43,739 nt of DNA from Deltaproteobacteria bacterium (GCA_021162935.1 JAGGXR010000019.1:1-43739), one strand, 5' to 3'. Shown: positions 9,664-18,139, counted from the stretch's first letter. Translations and numbers: made by a program. The notes: a model not told the origin generated them from the sequence alone.

Positions 9664-11046
9664 CTATTTATGTGGAGAAGATGGACCCGCGCGGGCGGGT
9701 CGTGGGCGCGCCGCGGGTCGTGGGCGCGCCGCAGGTCGTGGGCGCGCCGCGGGTCGTGGGCGCGCTGCAGGTCGTGGACGCGCTGCAGGTCGTGGACGCG
9801 CCGCGGGTCGTGGGCGCGCCGCGGGTCGTGGGCGCGCTGCAGGTCGTGGACGCGCTGCAGGACGTGGACGCGCCGCAGGTCGTGGACGAACCCTAGGCTT
9901 GAGCCTTGCCAGACTCGGAGCGGCGCAGCCCTTGGTCGTCCGATCGTAGCCACGCCCCAGACGCCGACACCAGGCCTTGACCGCCCTCACGCTCCAGCGC
10001 ACCCGCTTGGTCGATGCACAGCGAAACCCCGTGGAGGACGCGCGAGCCGATGGCGCTGAACCAGTGCGAAGGTACGTGGACAGGTAGGTATGCGGAAACC
10101 CTGAATCGTACGCGCCGCCGCGCATGACCCTACTCCTGGAGGTCTGACATCGATTGACCACATTCCGACACCTCCCATGGCAGGTCCGATAGAACTTCCG
10201 GTCGTAGCAGTCGGCGACCCACTCCCAGACATTGCCCACCATGTCGAAGAGACCGAATGGGCTGACTCCGTTGGGTTTACTGCCCACCGGCATGGTCCCA
10301 CGCGGGCCGCAAAGCGGATAGTACCGACGCCTCGCAACCACGAGGTCACAGGTGGGATTTCCATTGCCCCACGGATACAATCTCCGGTCCTTGCCCCTGG
10401 CGCCGTACTCCCATTCGGCCTCGGTGGGCAGACGCCGCCCAGCCCACTGGCAAAACTGGTCGGCCTGATACCAGGACACGCAGTTGATTGGATGGTCCCT
10501 TCTGCCCTTTCGGCCCCAGTTGCAGTAGTTGCGACGGGAACTGGACGGGAAATAGATGCCCGCAGGCAGGCAACGACCTGCTTTGACGCACTTTGCATAG
10601 TCGGCCACCGTCACCTCGTACCGGTCCATGGAAAAGGCCGACAGGCACACCTGATGAGCAGGCCGCACGTTTCTCGCCGCTCCATTCATGCCCATCGTGA
10701 AACAGCCCGCCGGGACGAACACCATGGGACCATCGCGCCGAACCGACGAACGATGGTTCCTGGGCCGACACATGCAGGTCCAACGCCTCGCATCGAAATG
10801 GCAGCCCTTGCGACACCTCGGACGAGTCCGCGCTGAAGCGATGGACGGCATTGTGAGCAGGGTCAACAGGCCCACCAGCCCCATGCCAAAGGCCACCAAC
10901 AGCACCGACCCCATGGACCGGGACGATGCCTTCGACCGAAGCCCCCCGTTGGACCGGAACCCCCACATGGGCAGCGCCGCCCCTATCGACCACTTCGATT
11001 TTGACCAGAACCGATCTTTGTTCAGTACGCCTTCTTCTCTCACCAT
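9664..11046 (-). CDS. FGE-sulfatase (SUMF1-fold) domain protein with RPRPAA tail
   Basis: About 460 residues from ATG 11046, which has GGAGG only three bases upstream; GTG 11043 would be spaced six bases, so the exact start is uncertain. A hydrophobic segment at about 45-72 (ending PSIASA) exports the rest. The FGE-sulfatase fold covers about 106-345: DRYEVTVADY, CVSWYQADQFCQWAGRRLP, TEAEWEY, FDMVGNVWEW and TGFRCA are all present. The two catalytic Cys of true formylglycine-generating enzymes, expected just after the RGG motif, are absent (RGGAYDSGFPHTYLSTYLR), so it is unlikely to oxidise sulfatases. Many other Cys suggest disulfides outside the cytoplasm. Residues from 382 are an RPRPAA repeat tail, basic and proline-rich, perhaps a cell-wall or polysaccharide spacer. 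Function unknown. Confidence 0.82.
   Translation of the reverse strand: MVREEGVLNKDRFWSKSKWSIGAALPMWGFRSNGGLRSKASSRSMGSVLLVAFGMGLVGLLTLLTMPSIASARTRPRCRKGCHFDARRWTCMCRPRNHRSSVRRDGPMVFVPAGCFTMGMNGAARNVRPAHQVCLSAFSMDRYEVTVADYAKCVKAGRCLPAGIYFPSSSRRNYCNWGRKGRRDHPINCVSWYQADQFCQWAGRRLPTEAEWEYGARGKDRRLYPWGNGNPTCDLVVARRRYYPLCGPRGTMPVGSKPNGVSPFGLFDMVGNVWEWVADCYDRKFYRTCHGRCRNVVNRCQTSRSRVMRGGAYDSGFPHTYLSTYLRTGSAPSARASSTGFRCASTKRVRWSVRAVKAWCRRLGRGYDRTTKGCAAPSLARLKPRVRPRPAARPRPAARPRPAARPRPAARPRPAARPRPAARPRPAARPRPAARPRPAARPRPAARPRPARAGPSSPHK
9690..9897. repeat. Eleven-copy 18-bp tandem repeat coding for RPRPAA
   Basis: Eleven tandem 18-base units (the last incomplete) with the core GTCGTGGGCGCGCC lie within the 3' end of the FGE-like gene. 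Units differ at a few positions (for example GGGCGC against GGACGC). Read in the minus-strand gene frame, every difference I could trace is silent: CGT/CGC/CGA for Arg, CCT/CCC for Pro and GCA/GCG for Ala. There are no unique spacers, so this is not a CRISPR array. Copy number is likely to vary between strains. Confidence 0.9.
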
Positions 11047-11532
11047 GAGCCTCCAGATCATCTCATCGTGGTCCACGCCGCCGTTCGTTCAAGGCCAACA
11101 CCGGAACCGCAGCGTTGTCCTTGAGACGACGCGCGGCACCCACCGATTCAATCCCAGCCAGTGCTGTTCACGGAAAGCCCGACCGACCGGCAAAACCCAT
11201 CCAGACACGAAAAGTATCCGCTCAATACCGCCCAGCGCAAGAGAAAACACAGGAAGTCGTGGATACCTCAGGAGGCTGTTCAGAAGATCGATGTCATCAG
11301 CCAGGACGGAAACAAGAGAGTCGTCTTCAATCTGGTAGGAATTTTTGGACGTGACCTATTGCCGGAGATCAGCCGAGAACTGTTTGACAAATGTTGCTTG
11401 CATCTTGCTGTGAATCGGGCATACACAGGCGCCGTTTATGGGTTGACGTCTTGAAACCAAAAAAAGGGGTTTCGAAATCCACCGTCGCCAGGCGGCTTGA
11501 ACCATCGATGACCCTAGAAACGTTCGAAGACG
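11047..11532. other. Divergent intergenic region with no assured gene
   Basis: This stretch lies between the leftward FGE-like gene and the rightward transporter gene. It includes an open frame at 11161-11454 (listed separately with low confidence). Around 11450-11475 there is a small inverted repeat, GAAACC and GGTTTC, around an A-rich loop, about 60 bases before the transporter start. I see no consensus promoter. Base composition is visibly less G+C-rich than in the flanking genes. Confidence 0.4.
11161..11454 (+). CDS. Doubtful small ORF, 97 aa
   Basis: A plus-strand frame opening at GTG 11161, with no ribosome-binding site. Its C-terminal half (VQKIDVISQDGNKRVVFNLV onward) reads like folded protein, with alternating hydrophobic and charged residues, whereas the N-terminal third does not. 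Codon use and G+C content differ from the neighbours. It could be a small accessory gene, a decayed remnant or chance. No family recognised. Confidence 0.2.
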   Translation: MLFTESPTDRQNPSRHEKYPLNTAQRKRKHRKSWIPQEAVQKIDVISQDGNKRVVFNLVGIFGRDLLPEISRELFDKCCLHLAVNRAYTGAVYGLTS

Positions 11533-13125
11533 ATGCGTGAACTTCTCCAACAACCATTGCTCCTACTGCTTCTCGTGGCGGCGGCAGGATCCGCCCTGGG
11601 ATCGACCAGGATCGGCACGTTCCGACTCAAAAGCATCGGCCTGCTCCTGGTGGGGCTCGTGGCCGGCTGGAAGGGCCTGGTCCTGCCCCCGCTCGTCATG
11701 AATCTGGGACTCGCTCTGTTCGTCTACGCAGTCGGTCTCCAATCGGGTCCCGGATTCTTCGAGGCATTCAGAAAAGATGGTCTCAAATTCCTGACCATCA
11801 TCCTGAGTGTGACCGCCACAGCCACCGTTGCCGTGGTTGTCATCGGGTGGCTCGTCGGGCTGCGACCTTCTGTGATCGTGGGCATCCTATGCGGCACCTT
11901 CAACTCTCCCGTCGCATTGGCTTCGGTCGCGGAACGCACCGCGGACCCGGGGCTCACCCTCGGATTCGGCATGGTCTTTCCCCTGGCCCTCCTCGCCATC
12001 ATCCTGTTCGCCCAGTCCATCCCGAAAATCCTACGCTCCACGCCAAAAGCGGCCAGACAGGCGCACCAGGACAAGGTGCAGGCTCAAGAGCCCAAGGTCA
12101 TCACCAAGATCTTTCGCGTCACGAATCCGGCCTGCGATGGAAAAAAGCTCTCGGATCTGCCCATCGAATCCATGACCGGTGCGATCCTCTCCACGGTGCA
12201 CGACGGCGACCGGCCCAGGCCCGCCACGGATAGTGAGGTCCTGCATCTCGAGACCCTGGTGCGAGGGGTGGGGACCCCCGAGGCTCTGGAGCGTTGCCGC
12301 ATCGCCCTGGGTGAAGAAACCGAAAAAACGATTCCCAAAAGCAGGAGCCTGACGGTCCGTCGATTCATGGTGACCCGAAAGCACGTGGTGGGCAAGACCC
12401 TGAACCAACTCGCCATCCAGGCCCGATTCGAGGCAATCGTGACCAAAGTCCGCCGCGGCGGTATTTCTCTGACCCCGAGGCCGAACATGACCCTGCGCTA
12501 TGGCGACCGCCTCACCGTCGTCGTACGGCCGGGCGAGGTCAAGGGCTTGGCCAAATTCCTGGGAAACGATATCGAGGCCTACCGCACTGCCGATCTGGCG
12601 CCCGCATTCTTGGCCATGGCTGCAGGTGCACTGGTGGGGCTCATCCCCATTCCCCTGCCTGGAGGTCTCAGCATCAAGTTCGGCGCATCGGGAGGCATCC
12701 TGGCGGTCGCCCTGACCGTGGGCCGACTGGGCAAACTGGGCCCCGTTCTGTTCACCATGCCATCCGAATCGCTGAGCATTCTGCGCAAACTCGGAGGCCT
12801 CATGCTCATGGCCTCTCTTGGATCCATGGCGGGACACGGCCTGTCCGGTCAACTCCTCAGCCAGAGCGCGATCCTGCTCGTCCCCGGCCTGGCCGCCGGC
12901 CTGGCCGCCCTGACCGTCGGTCTCTTGCTGGCCCGCCGCCTGCTTCACGCAGACGTGGTGGAATCCGTCGGCCTGGTCACCGGCGCCATCGCCAACACGC
13001 CGGCCATGGAGGCGGGCAGTGCCGCCCTGGACACGGATGCTCCGGCCTCCACCTATGCCCTCCTCTATCCCATGGCCATCGTCGCCCAGGTCCTGGCAGC
13101 CCAGATCGTCACCGCCCTGCTGTGA
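11533..13125 (+). CDS. YidE/YbjL-type (aspartate-alanine exchanger family) transporter with two RCK_C domains
   Basis: A 530-residue inner-membrane protein starting at ATG 11533; the ribosome-binding site is weak (GAAGACG). It has the duplicated AAE architecture: an N-terminal membrane half (about 5-165), two cytoplasmic TrkA-C/RCK_C regulatory domains (about 187-262 and 268-345; the second contains GKTLNQLAIQARF and RYGDRLTVVV), then a C-terminal membrane half (about 352-530). The paired signature loops are visible as GTFNSPVALASVAER and GAIANTPAMEAGSAA. Family members such as AspT exchange aspartate and alanine, while YidE and YbjL are largely uncharacterised, so the substrate is open. The gene stands alone; its 3' end faces the IPT/beta-helix gene 131 bases away. 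Confidence 0.9.
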   Translation: MRELLQQPLLLLLLVAAAGSALGSTRIGTFRLKSIGLLLVGLVAGWKGLVLPPLVMNLGLALFVYAVGLQSGPGFFEAFRKDGLKFLTIILSVTATATVAVVVIGWLVGLRPSVIVGILCGTFNSPVALASVAERTADPGLTLGFGMVFPLALLAIILFAQSIPKILRSTPKAARQAHQDKVQAQEPKVITKIFRVTNPACDGKKLSDLPIESMTGAILSTVHDGDRPRPATDSEVLHLETLVRGVGTPEALERCRIALGEETEKTIPKSRSLTVRRFMVTRKHVVGKTLNQLAIQARFEAIVTKVRRGGISLTPRPNMTLRYGDRLTVVVRPGEVKGLAKFLGNDIEAYRTADLAPAFLAMAAGALVGLIPIPLPGGLSIKFGASGGILAVALTVGRLGKLGPVLFTMPSESLSILRKLGGLMLMASLGSMAGHGLSGQLLSQSAILLVPGLAAGLAALTVGLLLARRLLHADVVESVGLVTGAIANTPAMEAGSAALDTDAPASTYALLYPMAIVAQVLAAQIVTALL

Positions 13126-13256
13126 CCTTGAATGGCGAATCGTCGCGCATGGTCCCGAAGGACAAGATTTTTCCATGTTCCAATTTGTGCCTCAACGACA
13201 AACCGAACGGAGAGGCCCCAAAAGAAATCGTATCGAAACCGAGAGCAGCCGAGTTC

Positions 13257-15044
13257 CTACTGGGGAGGCACAAATTCGTAGGCGCCCAGGTCGAATCCAT
13301 CGCCCTGCGGACGAAGGATGCCGTCCATGTCCACGTTGAGGCCTGCGTCCACTCCTGAGTCGATGGCTGGACTGCCTGCCTGAAGATGGTAGTCATGGGA
13401 TGAGGCGTCCTGGAACAACGGGTCCCCCTCGACCGGAGCGCTGTCCTCGGTGGGCAGGGCATCACCGCCGAAGTAGCCATTGTGGTCGAAGGTATAATCC
13501 CCCGGCCCCAGGTCTGCATGGATGTACGTACCCCCGCTCTGGACGAAAAGGTTGTCCTGGACCAGCGCCGTCTTGCAGGCGCTGATTTCGACGGCATGCG
13601 TGCAGTCCACCACGGTGTTGTGGACGATGGTCACGTCCAACTCGGTTTCGTCCACGCCGGAATTGCCGATGCGGATGCCCGAAGACCACTGGCCCTGCGT
13701 CTTCCACACCACGTTGTTTTCGATGCGCGCATCGTAGACCCAGGGCACATGGCCGTCGGATCCGCCGACCAAAATAGCCGCTGCCTGGGTGTTGTAGACC
13801 ACGTTATGATGGATCCACAGGCCGGTCAGATGGTCATTTTCCGTGTGGCCGTATGCCTTGATCCCAAAGGCCTCGTCACCAAGGTCGTGTACGCGGTTCC
13901 AGGCCACCTCCACGTCGGAACTGTCACCCCAACCGCCATGGTAGATGGCCGAATGGGGTGTATCGTGGACATGGTTACCGAGCACCCGGCATTCCTGCAC
14001 GATGGACAGGGTGATTCCGTAGTAGCCGCCGGTGACGTCGTTTGCCACGAACCGCTGCCCGTGACTGGGAGGCTCGCTGCCTGCCTTTTCGATGCTGGCG
14101 GCGGCCGCATACGTCTCGGCGCTGCCCACGATGAACAGGCCGGCGATGGTCCAGTAGGGTGCGTAGATTCGGATGCCGTTTTGGGGGCAACCCGACTCCT
14201 GACACCCAACCGTAACATGGGCCCCCGGATAGGCGACGATGGCGATGGGCGCATCAGCAGTCCCCCACTGGGCCTCACAGCCATAGTGTTTCGAGATGCA
14301 CAACGACGTATTCGGGCCGTCGCTGTCGGTCTGGACCACGCCATCCATGGGATAAACGATGTCGCCCGGCTGGAGTTGCCGCTTGGCGGCGGCCAGACTC
14401 TGCCATGGATGAGCAAAGCTCCCGTCGTCCCCGTCGTTACCACTGGTGGAGACGAAGAAGATTCCGCCGGCCCGCACCGTAAACGCAACGCCATTGCTGT
14501 CCGTCTTGCCCGAAACGTGCACCACGATGTCGCCGGTCTGGGCGTTTGGCCCGAGTTGGACCGTGACCTTCGTGTCCGACCAAATCGGGTAGCCTGCCAC
14601 CTCGCCGCCTCCCACGGTCACCGTGGAGTCAGCCTGCGAGGATCCGAACCCTCTGCCGTATATCGAAACAAAGGCGCCCTTTCCGTCCTGGCCACCTGTT
14701 TGCGGCCCACTGGTCAAATCCGTGTAGAAAATGCGGGGACCGTACGGATCGGCAGGCGGCATCCAGGCATCCGGTCGGTTGCTCGCATCGCCAGGTTGGG
14801 CGTCGTCGATCACGGTCCCATCCTGTCCCACCGCCCCATCCAAGGAGGCATCCGGTCTCGACCGCGACCCAGAATCGCCGCAGGCCCAGGACGAAAAGGC
14901 AAACGCCAGAATCACGAACAGAGCCCCGACAAGGGACAAAGGCCGCACCAGTGCGGCGCCCAAGGCCCACGTCTCAACGATACCCGTCCATTGGAATCGC
15001 ATCGTTCCTTGCCAACGACCATGGTCTGATTGGGTCTGCATCAT
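13257..15044 (-). CDS. IPT/TIG plus right-handed beta-helix secreted protein
   Basis: 595 residues from ATG 15044, chosen because GGAGG (15052-15056) lies seven bases upstream; the frame is open further upstream without such a site. A hydrophobic export segment ends FAFSSWACGD, a lipoprotein-like but not ideal lipobox. An Asp/Gly/Pro linker is followed by an IPT/TIG Ig-like domain (about 95-190, with SIYGRGFGSS and GDIVVHVSG), then a beta-helix with the entry motif GDIVYPMDGV and many coil turns (IENNVVWKTQ, IVHNTVVDC, LVQDNLFVQS). The ending DLGAYEFVPPQ is typical of this class (parallel beta-helix with a DxGAYE tail). It lacks a MYXO-CTERM anchor, so N-terminal lipidation is its likely attachment. 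Role probably surface carbohydrate binding or processing; no active site assigned. Confidence 0.85.
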   Translation of the reverse strand: MMQTQSDHGRWQGTMRFQWTGIVETWALGAALVRPLSLVGALFVILAFAFSSWACGDSGSRSRPDASLDGAVGQDGTVIDDAQPGDASNRPDAWMPPADPYGPRIFYTDLTSGPQTGGQDGKGAFVSIYGRGFGSSQADSTVTVGGGEVAGYPIWSDTKVTVQLGPNAQTGDIVVHVSGKTDSNGVAFTVRAGGIFFVSTSGNDGDDGSFAHPWQSLAAAKRQLQPGDIVYPMDGVVQTDSDGPNTSLCISKHYGCEAQWGTADAPIAIVAYPGAHVTVGCQESGCPQNGIRIYAPYWTIAGLFIVGSAETYAAAASIEKAGSEPPSHGQRFVANDVTGGYYGITLSIVQECRVLGNHVHDTPHSAIYHGGWGDSSDVEVAWNRVHDLGDEAFGIKAYGHTENDHLTGLWIHHNVVYNTQAAAILVGGSDGHVPWVYDARIENNVVWKTQGQWSSGIRIGNSGVDETELDVTIVHNTVVDCTHAVEISACKTALVQDNLFVQSGGTYIHADLGPGDYTFDHNGYFGGDALPTEDSAPVEGDPLFQDASSHDYHLQAGSPAIDSGVDAGLNVDMDGILRPQGDGFDLGAYEFVPPQ

Positions 15045-15107
15045 GAAGAGGCCTCCACAAAAAAACGAAGGACCACCGCACCCCTCGTCAGAACGAAATG
15101 CATGACC

Positions 15108-15136
15108 ATAATATCGTGAGGAGGCCACGAGCCCAA
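15108..15136 (-). promoter_or_regulatory. Candidate sigma70 promoter for the IPT/beta-helix gene
   Basis: On the minus strand, TTGGGC (15131-15136) and TATTAT (15108-15113, five of six matches) are 17 bases apart. Transcription would start near 15101, about 57 bases before ATG 15044. This makes the IPT/beta-helix gene independent of the antiporter gene upstream. Confidence 0.45.
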
Positions 15137-15183
15137 AGAAAAAAGGAAAGCCTTTGAATCACCGCGATGCGACCGGAAAGCGG

Positions 15184-16965
15184 TCAGGCGGGCTCGCCGT
15201 CCGAGTCTGGAACGGGGGCTGCTGCGCCCGACGCCTCGGCTGCTGCGCCCGACCGATCATCGGCGCGCCGATTGCCTCCATGTCTCCCACCCGAATCGTC
15301 GCCCTGACCTTTGGGCTGTTGACGCCGCAGGAGTTCTTCGGCGATCCGACGGCGCACCCGAGGCAGATAGAGCACGCCCACCGGTTTCTTCTCGTCGTCG
15401 TCGGCCACCACGGCCATCTGCTCGATCCGCAGCTTGGACATGTCCACCAAAACTTCGGCCAATTCCGCCTTGGCCGTGGTCTTGTCCTGGATCGGCTCCA
15501 TCACGTCGGCCACCACGAGCCACTGCCAGGCGCTCTGATCCGCCATGACCGAACGCATGCCCTCCATGGACAGGGTGCCGGCGAACTTTCCCTGCTTGTC
15601 CACCACTGGAAAGACCACGTAATCCTGATCGGCGACCACCTGCATGGCTTCGGCCAAGGTCATGCCCTCACGCACCGGTACGATCTGGTCGTCCATCACG
15701 TCCGCCACGTGGAACGAGTCCACCACGTCCTGCTCGGTGACATTCTTGCCCACCTCGCCAGCGAGTTGGATGGCGAGCTTGGTGAGTGGGGGGCCGGCGA
15801 GCTGCACGATGAGCGTGGTCGCCGTGATGGCGAAGATGATCGCCTGCCCGAGGGTCAAACCTCCGTCGATATCGATATTGCCCATACGAGCGCTCGCCAT
15901 GATCGAGAGGCCCACGGCCACGCCACCCTGCGCAAAGAGCGCGAGCCCGAGATAGCGACGGACCGGCCGTTCGCTGTGGGTTACCTTCGCCCCGAACCAG
16001 GCGCCTGCCATCTTCCCAACGCTGCGGCCCACCACGTACACCCCCACCACGGCCCAGAGCCAGGTCGGCATGTTGGCCACACCCAGCCGCGCGCCCACGA
16101 GCACGAAGAAGATGACGTAGATGGGCACCGAGAATCCGCGCATGACCCGAAACAGGGACTCGCTCCGCCTGGGAACGATGTTGATCAAAACGAATCCCAG
16201 AGTCATAGACGCCAAAATGACATCCATACCTGTGTTCATGGACACGCTGATGAGCAGTAAGATGAGCCCGATGGACAGGGCGACACCACGTTCCGGATCC
16301 CGAATCCAATGGATCATGAACCGAAGCGCATAGGCGAACACCAAACCGAGCAGGCCAGCGCCCAACAGTTCCACCCCGATCTTGCCCAGCTCATGCAGGA
16401 TGGATCCCGAATGGGAGGTGAGCATCTCTGCAGCGCTCGTTCCCAATCCATACAGGGTCATGGCCAGGGCATCGTCCAGGGTCACGATGGCCGTCACCGA
16501 CGTGGTGAGGATCCCCTTGGATCGATACTCCCAAAGCACGTCGATGGTGGATGCCGGATCCGTGGCCGAGGCAATGGCCCCGAACACGATCCCCGTGGCG
16601 AGCGCCGCCGGCCCATTGTGGATGACCGCATAGGTGATGAGCCCGGACGACACACCCACCAAAGCAAAGGCGCCAAGCCCTTCCCCCAGGAGTATGGCAG
16701 TAAACTGCTTGCCGTATTTGCGGAACATCTCGATCCGCAACTCGCCGCCCACCAGGAAGCCGATGATCCCAAGGGCGAAAATGGAAAAGGGTTCGAGCGC
16801 CTGGACATCCGCCGCCTGGATCAGGTTGAAGCCGCTCCTGCCCAACAGGATGCCGATCACGATGTAGCCCACGACCTGTGGAATCCGCGCTCGTTGGGAT
16901 AACCAAGCTCCGATCAATCCCCCAAGCAATCCCAGCCCCAGGACGAAGATCAATCCGTAGTCCAT
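15184..16965 (-). CDS. CPA2-type cation/proton antiporter with C-terminal CBS pair
   Basis: 593 residues from ATG 16965, with GGGAGAGG six bases upstream. The first 400 or so residues are a Kef/NhaP-like sodium/proton exchanger domain of about 12-13 helices. It contains ASATDPASTID and VTLDDALAMTLYG, the two positions where antiporters carry their ion-binding acidic residues. A pair of CBS domains follows (about 410-540, VADVMDDQIVPVREG and VADVMEPIQDKTTAK); CBS pairs usually bind adenine nucleotides and gate the transporter. The C-terminal tail is Gly/Ala/Arg-rich and disordered. It starts 57 bases after the stop of the EIIA/HTH gene and is very likely in one transcript with it. The transported ion (sodium or potassium) cannot be told from sequence. 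Confidence 0.9.
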   Translation of the reverse strand: MDYGLIFVLGLGLLGGLIGAWLSQRARIPQVVGYIVIGILLGRSGFNLIQAADVQALEPFSIFALGIIGFLVGGELRIEMFRKYGKQFTAILLGEGLGAFALVGVSSGLITYAVIHNGPAALATGIVFGAIASATDPASTIDVLWEYRSKGILTTSVTAIVTLDDALAMTLYGLGTSAAEMLTSHSGSILHELGKIGVELLGAGLLGLVFAYALRFMIHWIRDPERGVALSIGLILLLISVSMNTGMDVILASMTLGFVLINIVPRRSESLFRVMRGFSVPIYVIFFVLVGARLGVANMPTWLWAVVGVYVVGRSVGKMAGAWFGAKVTHSERPVRRYLGLALFAQGGVAVGLSIMASARMGNIDIDGGLTLGQAIIFAITATTLIVQLAGPPLTKLAIQLAGEVGKNVTEQDVVDSFHVADVMDDQIVPVREGMTLAEAMQVVADQDYVVFPVVDKQGKFAGTLSMEGMRSVMADQSAWQWLVVADVMEPIQDKTTAKAELAEVLVDMSKLRIEQMAVVADDDEKKPVGVLYLPRVRRRIAEELLRRQQPKGQGDDSGGRHGGNRRADDRSGAAAEASGAAAPVPDSDGEPA

Positions 16966-17022
16966 GACGAACCTCTCCCGTCGGCCGTGCAGGCCCCGAC
17001 GGCGCACAGTCTGTGGCAGGTA

Positions 17023-17718
17023 TCAGCGAACGGCGAACGCACTTTGGCCCGACACCGCCCCGAAGATGTGGCAGACATCCTCCGGGCTGGTGGCGGCGCG
17101 GAGTCTGCTGCGCAGACTCTCGTCCTTGACAAGGGAACTGAGACGGGCGACGAGCTTGAGGTGATCGGCCTGCTGATCCAGGCCAGCCACGATCATGAAC
17201 AGGAGCCAGACCGGCTCTCCATCGATACTCTCGTAGTCGGACAGAGGCTGTTTGCAGACCCCGACCACCATGGCGAGCCGACGCACGGACGAAAGGCGGA
17301 TGTGCGGCACTCCGACACCCAAACCAATTCCCGTGCTCATCAGATCCTCGCGGTGGTAGATGCCAGAGGCGATCTCGTCCCGCGACGGCATCCCATCGGC
17401 CTCGGCCATCCGATCGATGAGGGCGTCGAGCGCCTCCTTCTTGCTGTGCACATCGAGCAGGAGCACGTGCTCGGGCACGAGCAGACTCCGGAACTGCCCC
17501 GTCACGTCTGCCCCACGGGTCAGCCGCAGCTTGAGCTGACGTTCCAGCCACTCGTCCACCATCTGGCGGTCGAATCGCCACTGGCCGCCCACCTTGACCG
17601 CGGGCAGCACCCCGTCCTGGGCCATCTGGTAGACCTTGGTCCGACCCAACTTGAGATGGGCGGCAATCTCGTCCACCGTCATCCATCGAGCATCAGCAGC
17701 ATGGACAGAAGGTCCCAT
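17023..17718 (-). CDS. PTS EIIA (fructose/Ntr type) protein with N-terminal excisionase-type HTH
   Basis: 231 residues from ATG 17718, with AAGGAG seven bases upstream. Residues about 13-60 are a helix-turn-helix of the excisionase/MerR-like type (MTVDEIAAHLKLGRTKVYQM). Residues about 75-225 are a PTS EIIA type-2 domain with the phospho-accepting His near 139 in GVGVPHIRL. In the nitrogen PTS, EIIA relays phosphorylation state to potassium transporters and kinases. The fused DNA-binding head implies that phosphorylation may directly control transcription. It directly precedes the antiporter gene, so autoregulation of that ion transporter is the simplest inference. No EIIB or EIIC is nearby, supporting a regulatory rather than sugar-transport role. 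Confidence 0.88.
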   Translation of the reverse strand: MGPSVHAADARWMTVDEIAAHLKLGRTKVYQMAQDGVLPAVKVGGQWRFDRQMVDEWLERQLKLRLTRGADVTGQFRSLLVPEHVLLLDVHSKKEALDALIDRMAEADGMPSRDEIASGIYHREDLMSTGIGLGVGVPHIRLSSVRRLAMVVGVCKQPLSDYESIDGEPVWLLFMIVAGLDQQADHLKLVARLSSLVKDESLRSRLRAATSPEDVCHIFGAVSGQSAFAVR

Positions 17719-18139
17719 CACACATCTCCTTCACTGTACCGGCCGCCCAGAATGACGCCGGATTCGGCATTGAAAAAACATCATGTCTTCGCGACCTCCA
17801 CGTCGCGAACAGCGGACTGAGAGTGACTCACGGCGCCACCACTACCACGCAAGCGGACAGATGCAACAAGTTTTTATCCAATCTCATACGAGAAACTTCA
17901 ACAACACCCGATATTATGTAATAAACACAGAGGCATCCCTGGCAAGGACTGATGGTCAGAAACTCCACCTCAAAATGATATTTTCTGATAAGATTTAATA
18001 CTATCTGATATTTTGAGGCAGCATCGAAAATGAGAACAGCATCAAGAAATGAAAAGCGATTGGAGAAGCGGGCGTCCCCCCCCAACAATGGAGGGCCCCC
18101 GTTCCTCAACCAGTCCCCGACGAAGGGGCCAACTGCACC
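17719..18139. other. A+T-rich intergenic island
   Basis: This 421-base gap separates the response regulator stop from the EIIA gene; both genes run leftward. From about 17870 to 18065 the sequence turns strikingly A+T-rich against its surroundings. It contains a nine-base perfect inverted repeat, CCTCAAAAT (17968-17976) and ATTTTGAGG (18010-18018), and two copies of TGATATTTT (17976-17984, 18006-18014). This is the pattern of a regulated promoter or nucleoid-protein site. The open frame across it lacks support as a gene. Confidence 0.55.
17788..17809. promoter_or_regulatory. Eight-bp perfect inverted repeat upstream of the EIIA/HTH gene
   Basis: TTCGCGAC (17788-17795) and GTCGCGAA (17802-17809) are perfect inverted copies around a six-base loop, 70 bases before the EIIA start. 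In the direction of transcription a run of six T follows, but nine bases later, so it is a poor intrinsic terminator. An operator, possibly for the adjacent HTH protein, or a leader hairpin are both possible. Confidence 0.45.

Noticed and set aside
9690-9897. Possible CRISPR array
   Set aside because: The 18-base units are directly adjacent with no spacers and lie inside a coding region whose frame they maintain.
13482-15029. Plus-strand open frame (515 codons) opposite the IPT/beta-helix gene
   Set aside because: The opposite strand carries a signal peptide, IPT domain and beta-helix. This frame has no domain and an antisense-like composition.
15133-15185. Terminator after the antiporter gene (GACCG/CGGTC stem and T-rich tract)
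   Set aside because: The stem is five base pairs, overlaps the stop codon, and the T-rich tract is about 25 bases away.
15154-16260. Plus-strand open frame (368 codons) opposite the antiporter gene
   Set aside because: Very His/Asp-rich, no motif, and antisense to an unmistakable transporter with CBS domains.
17828-18109. 93-codon minus-strand frame across the A+T-rich island
   Set aside because: No ribosome-binding site, and its extent simply follows absence of stops across mixed-composition sequence.
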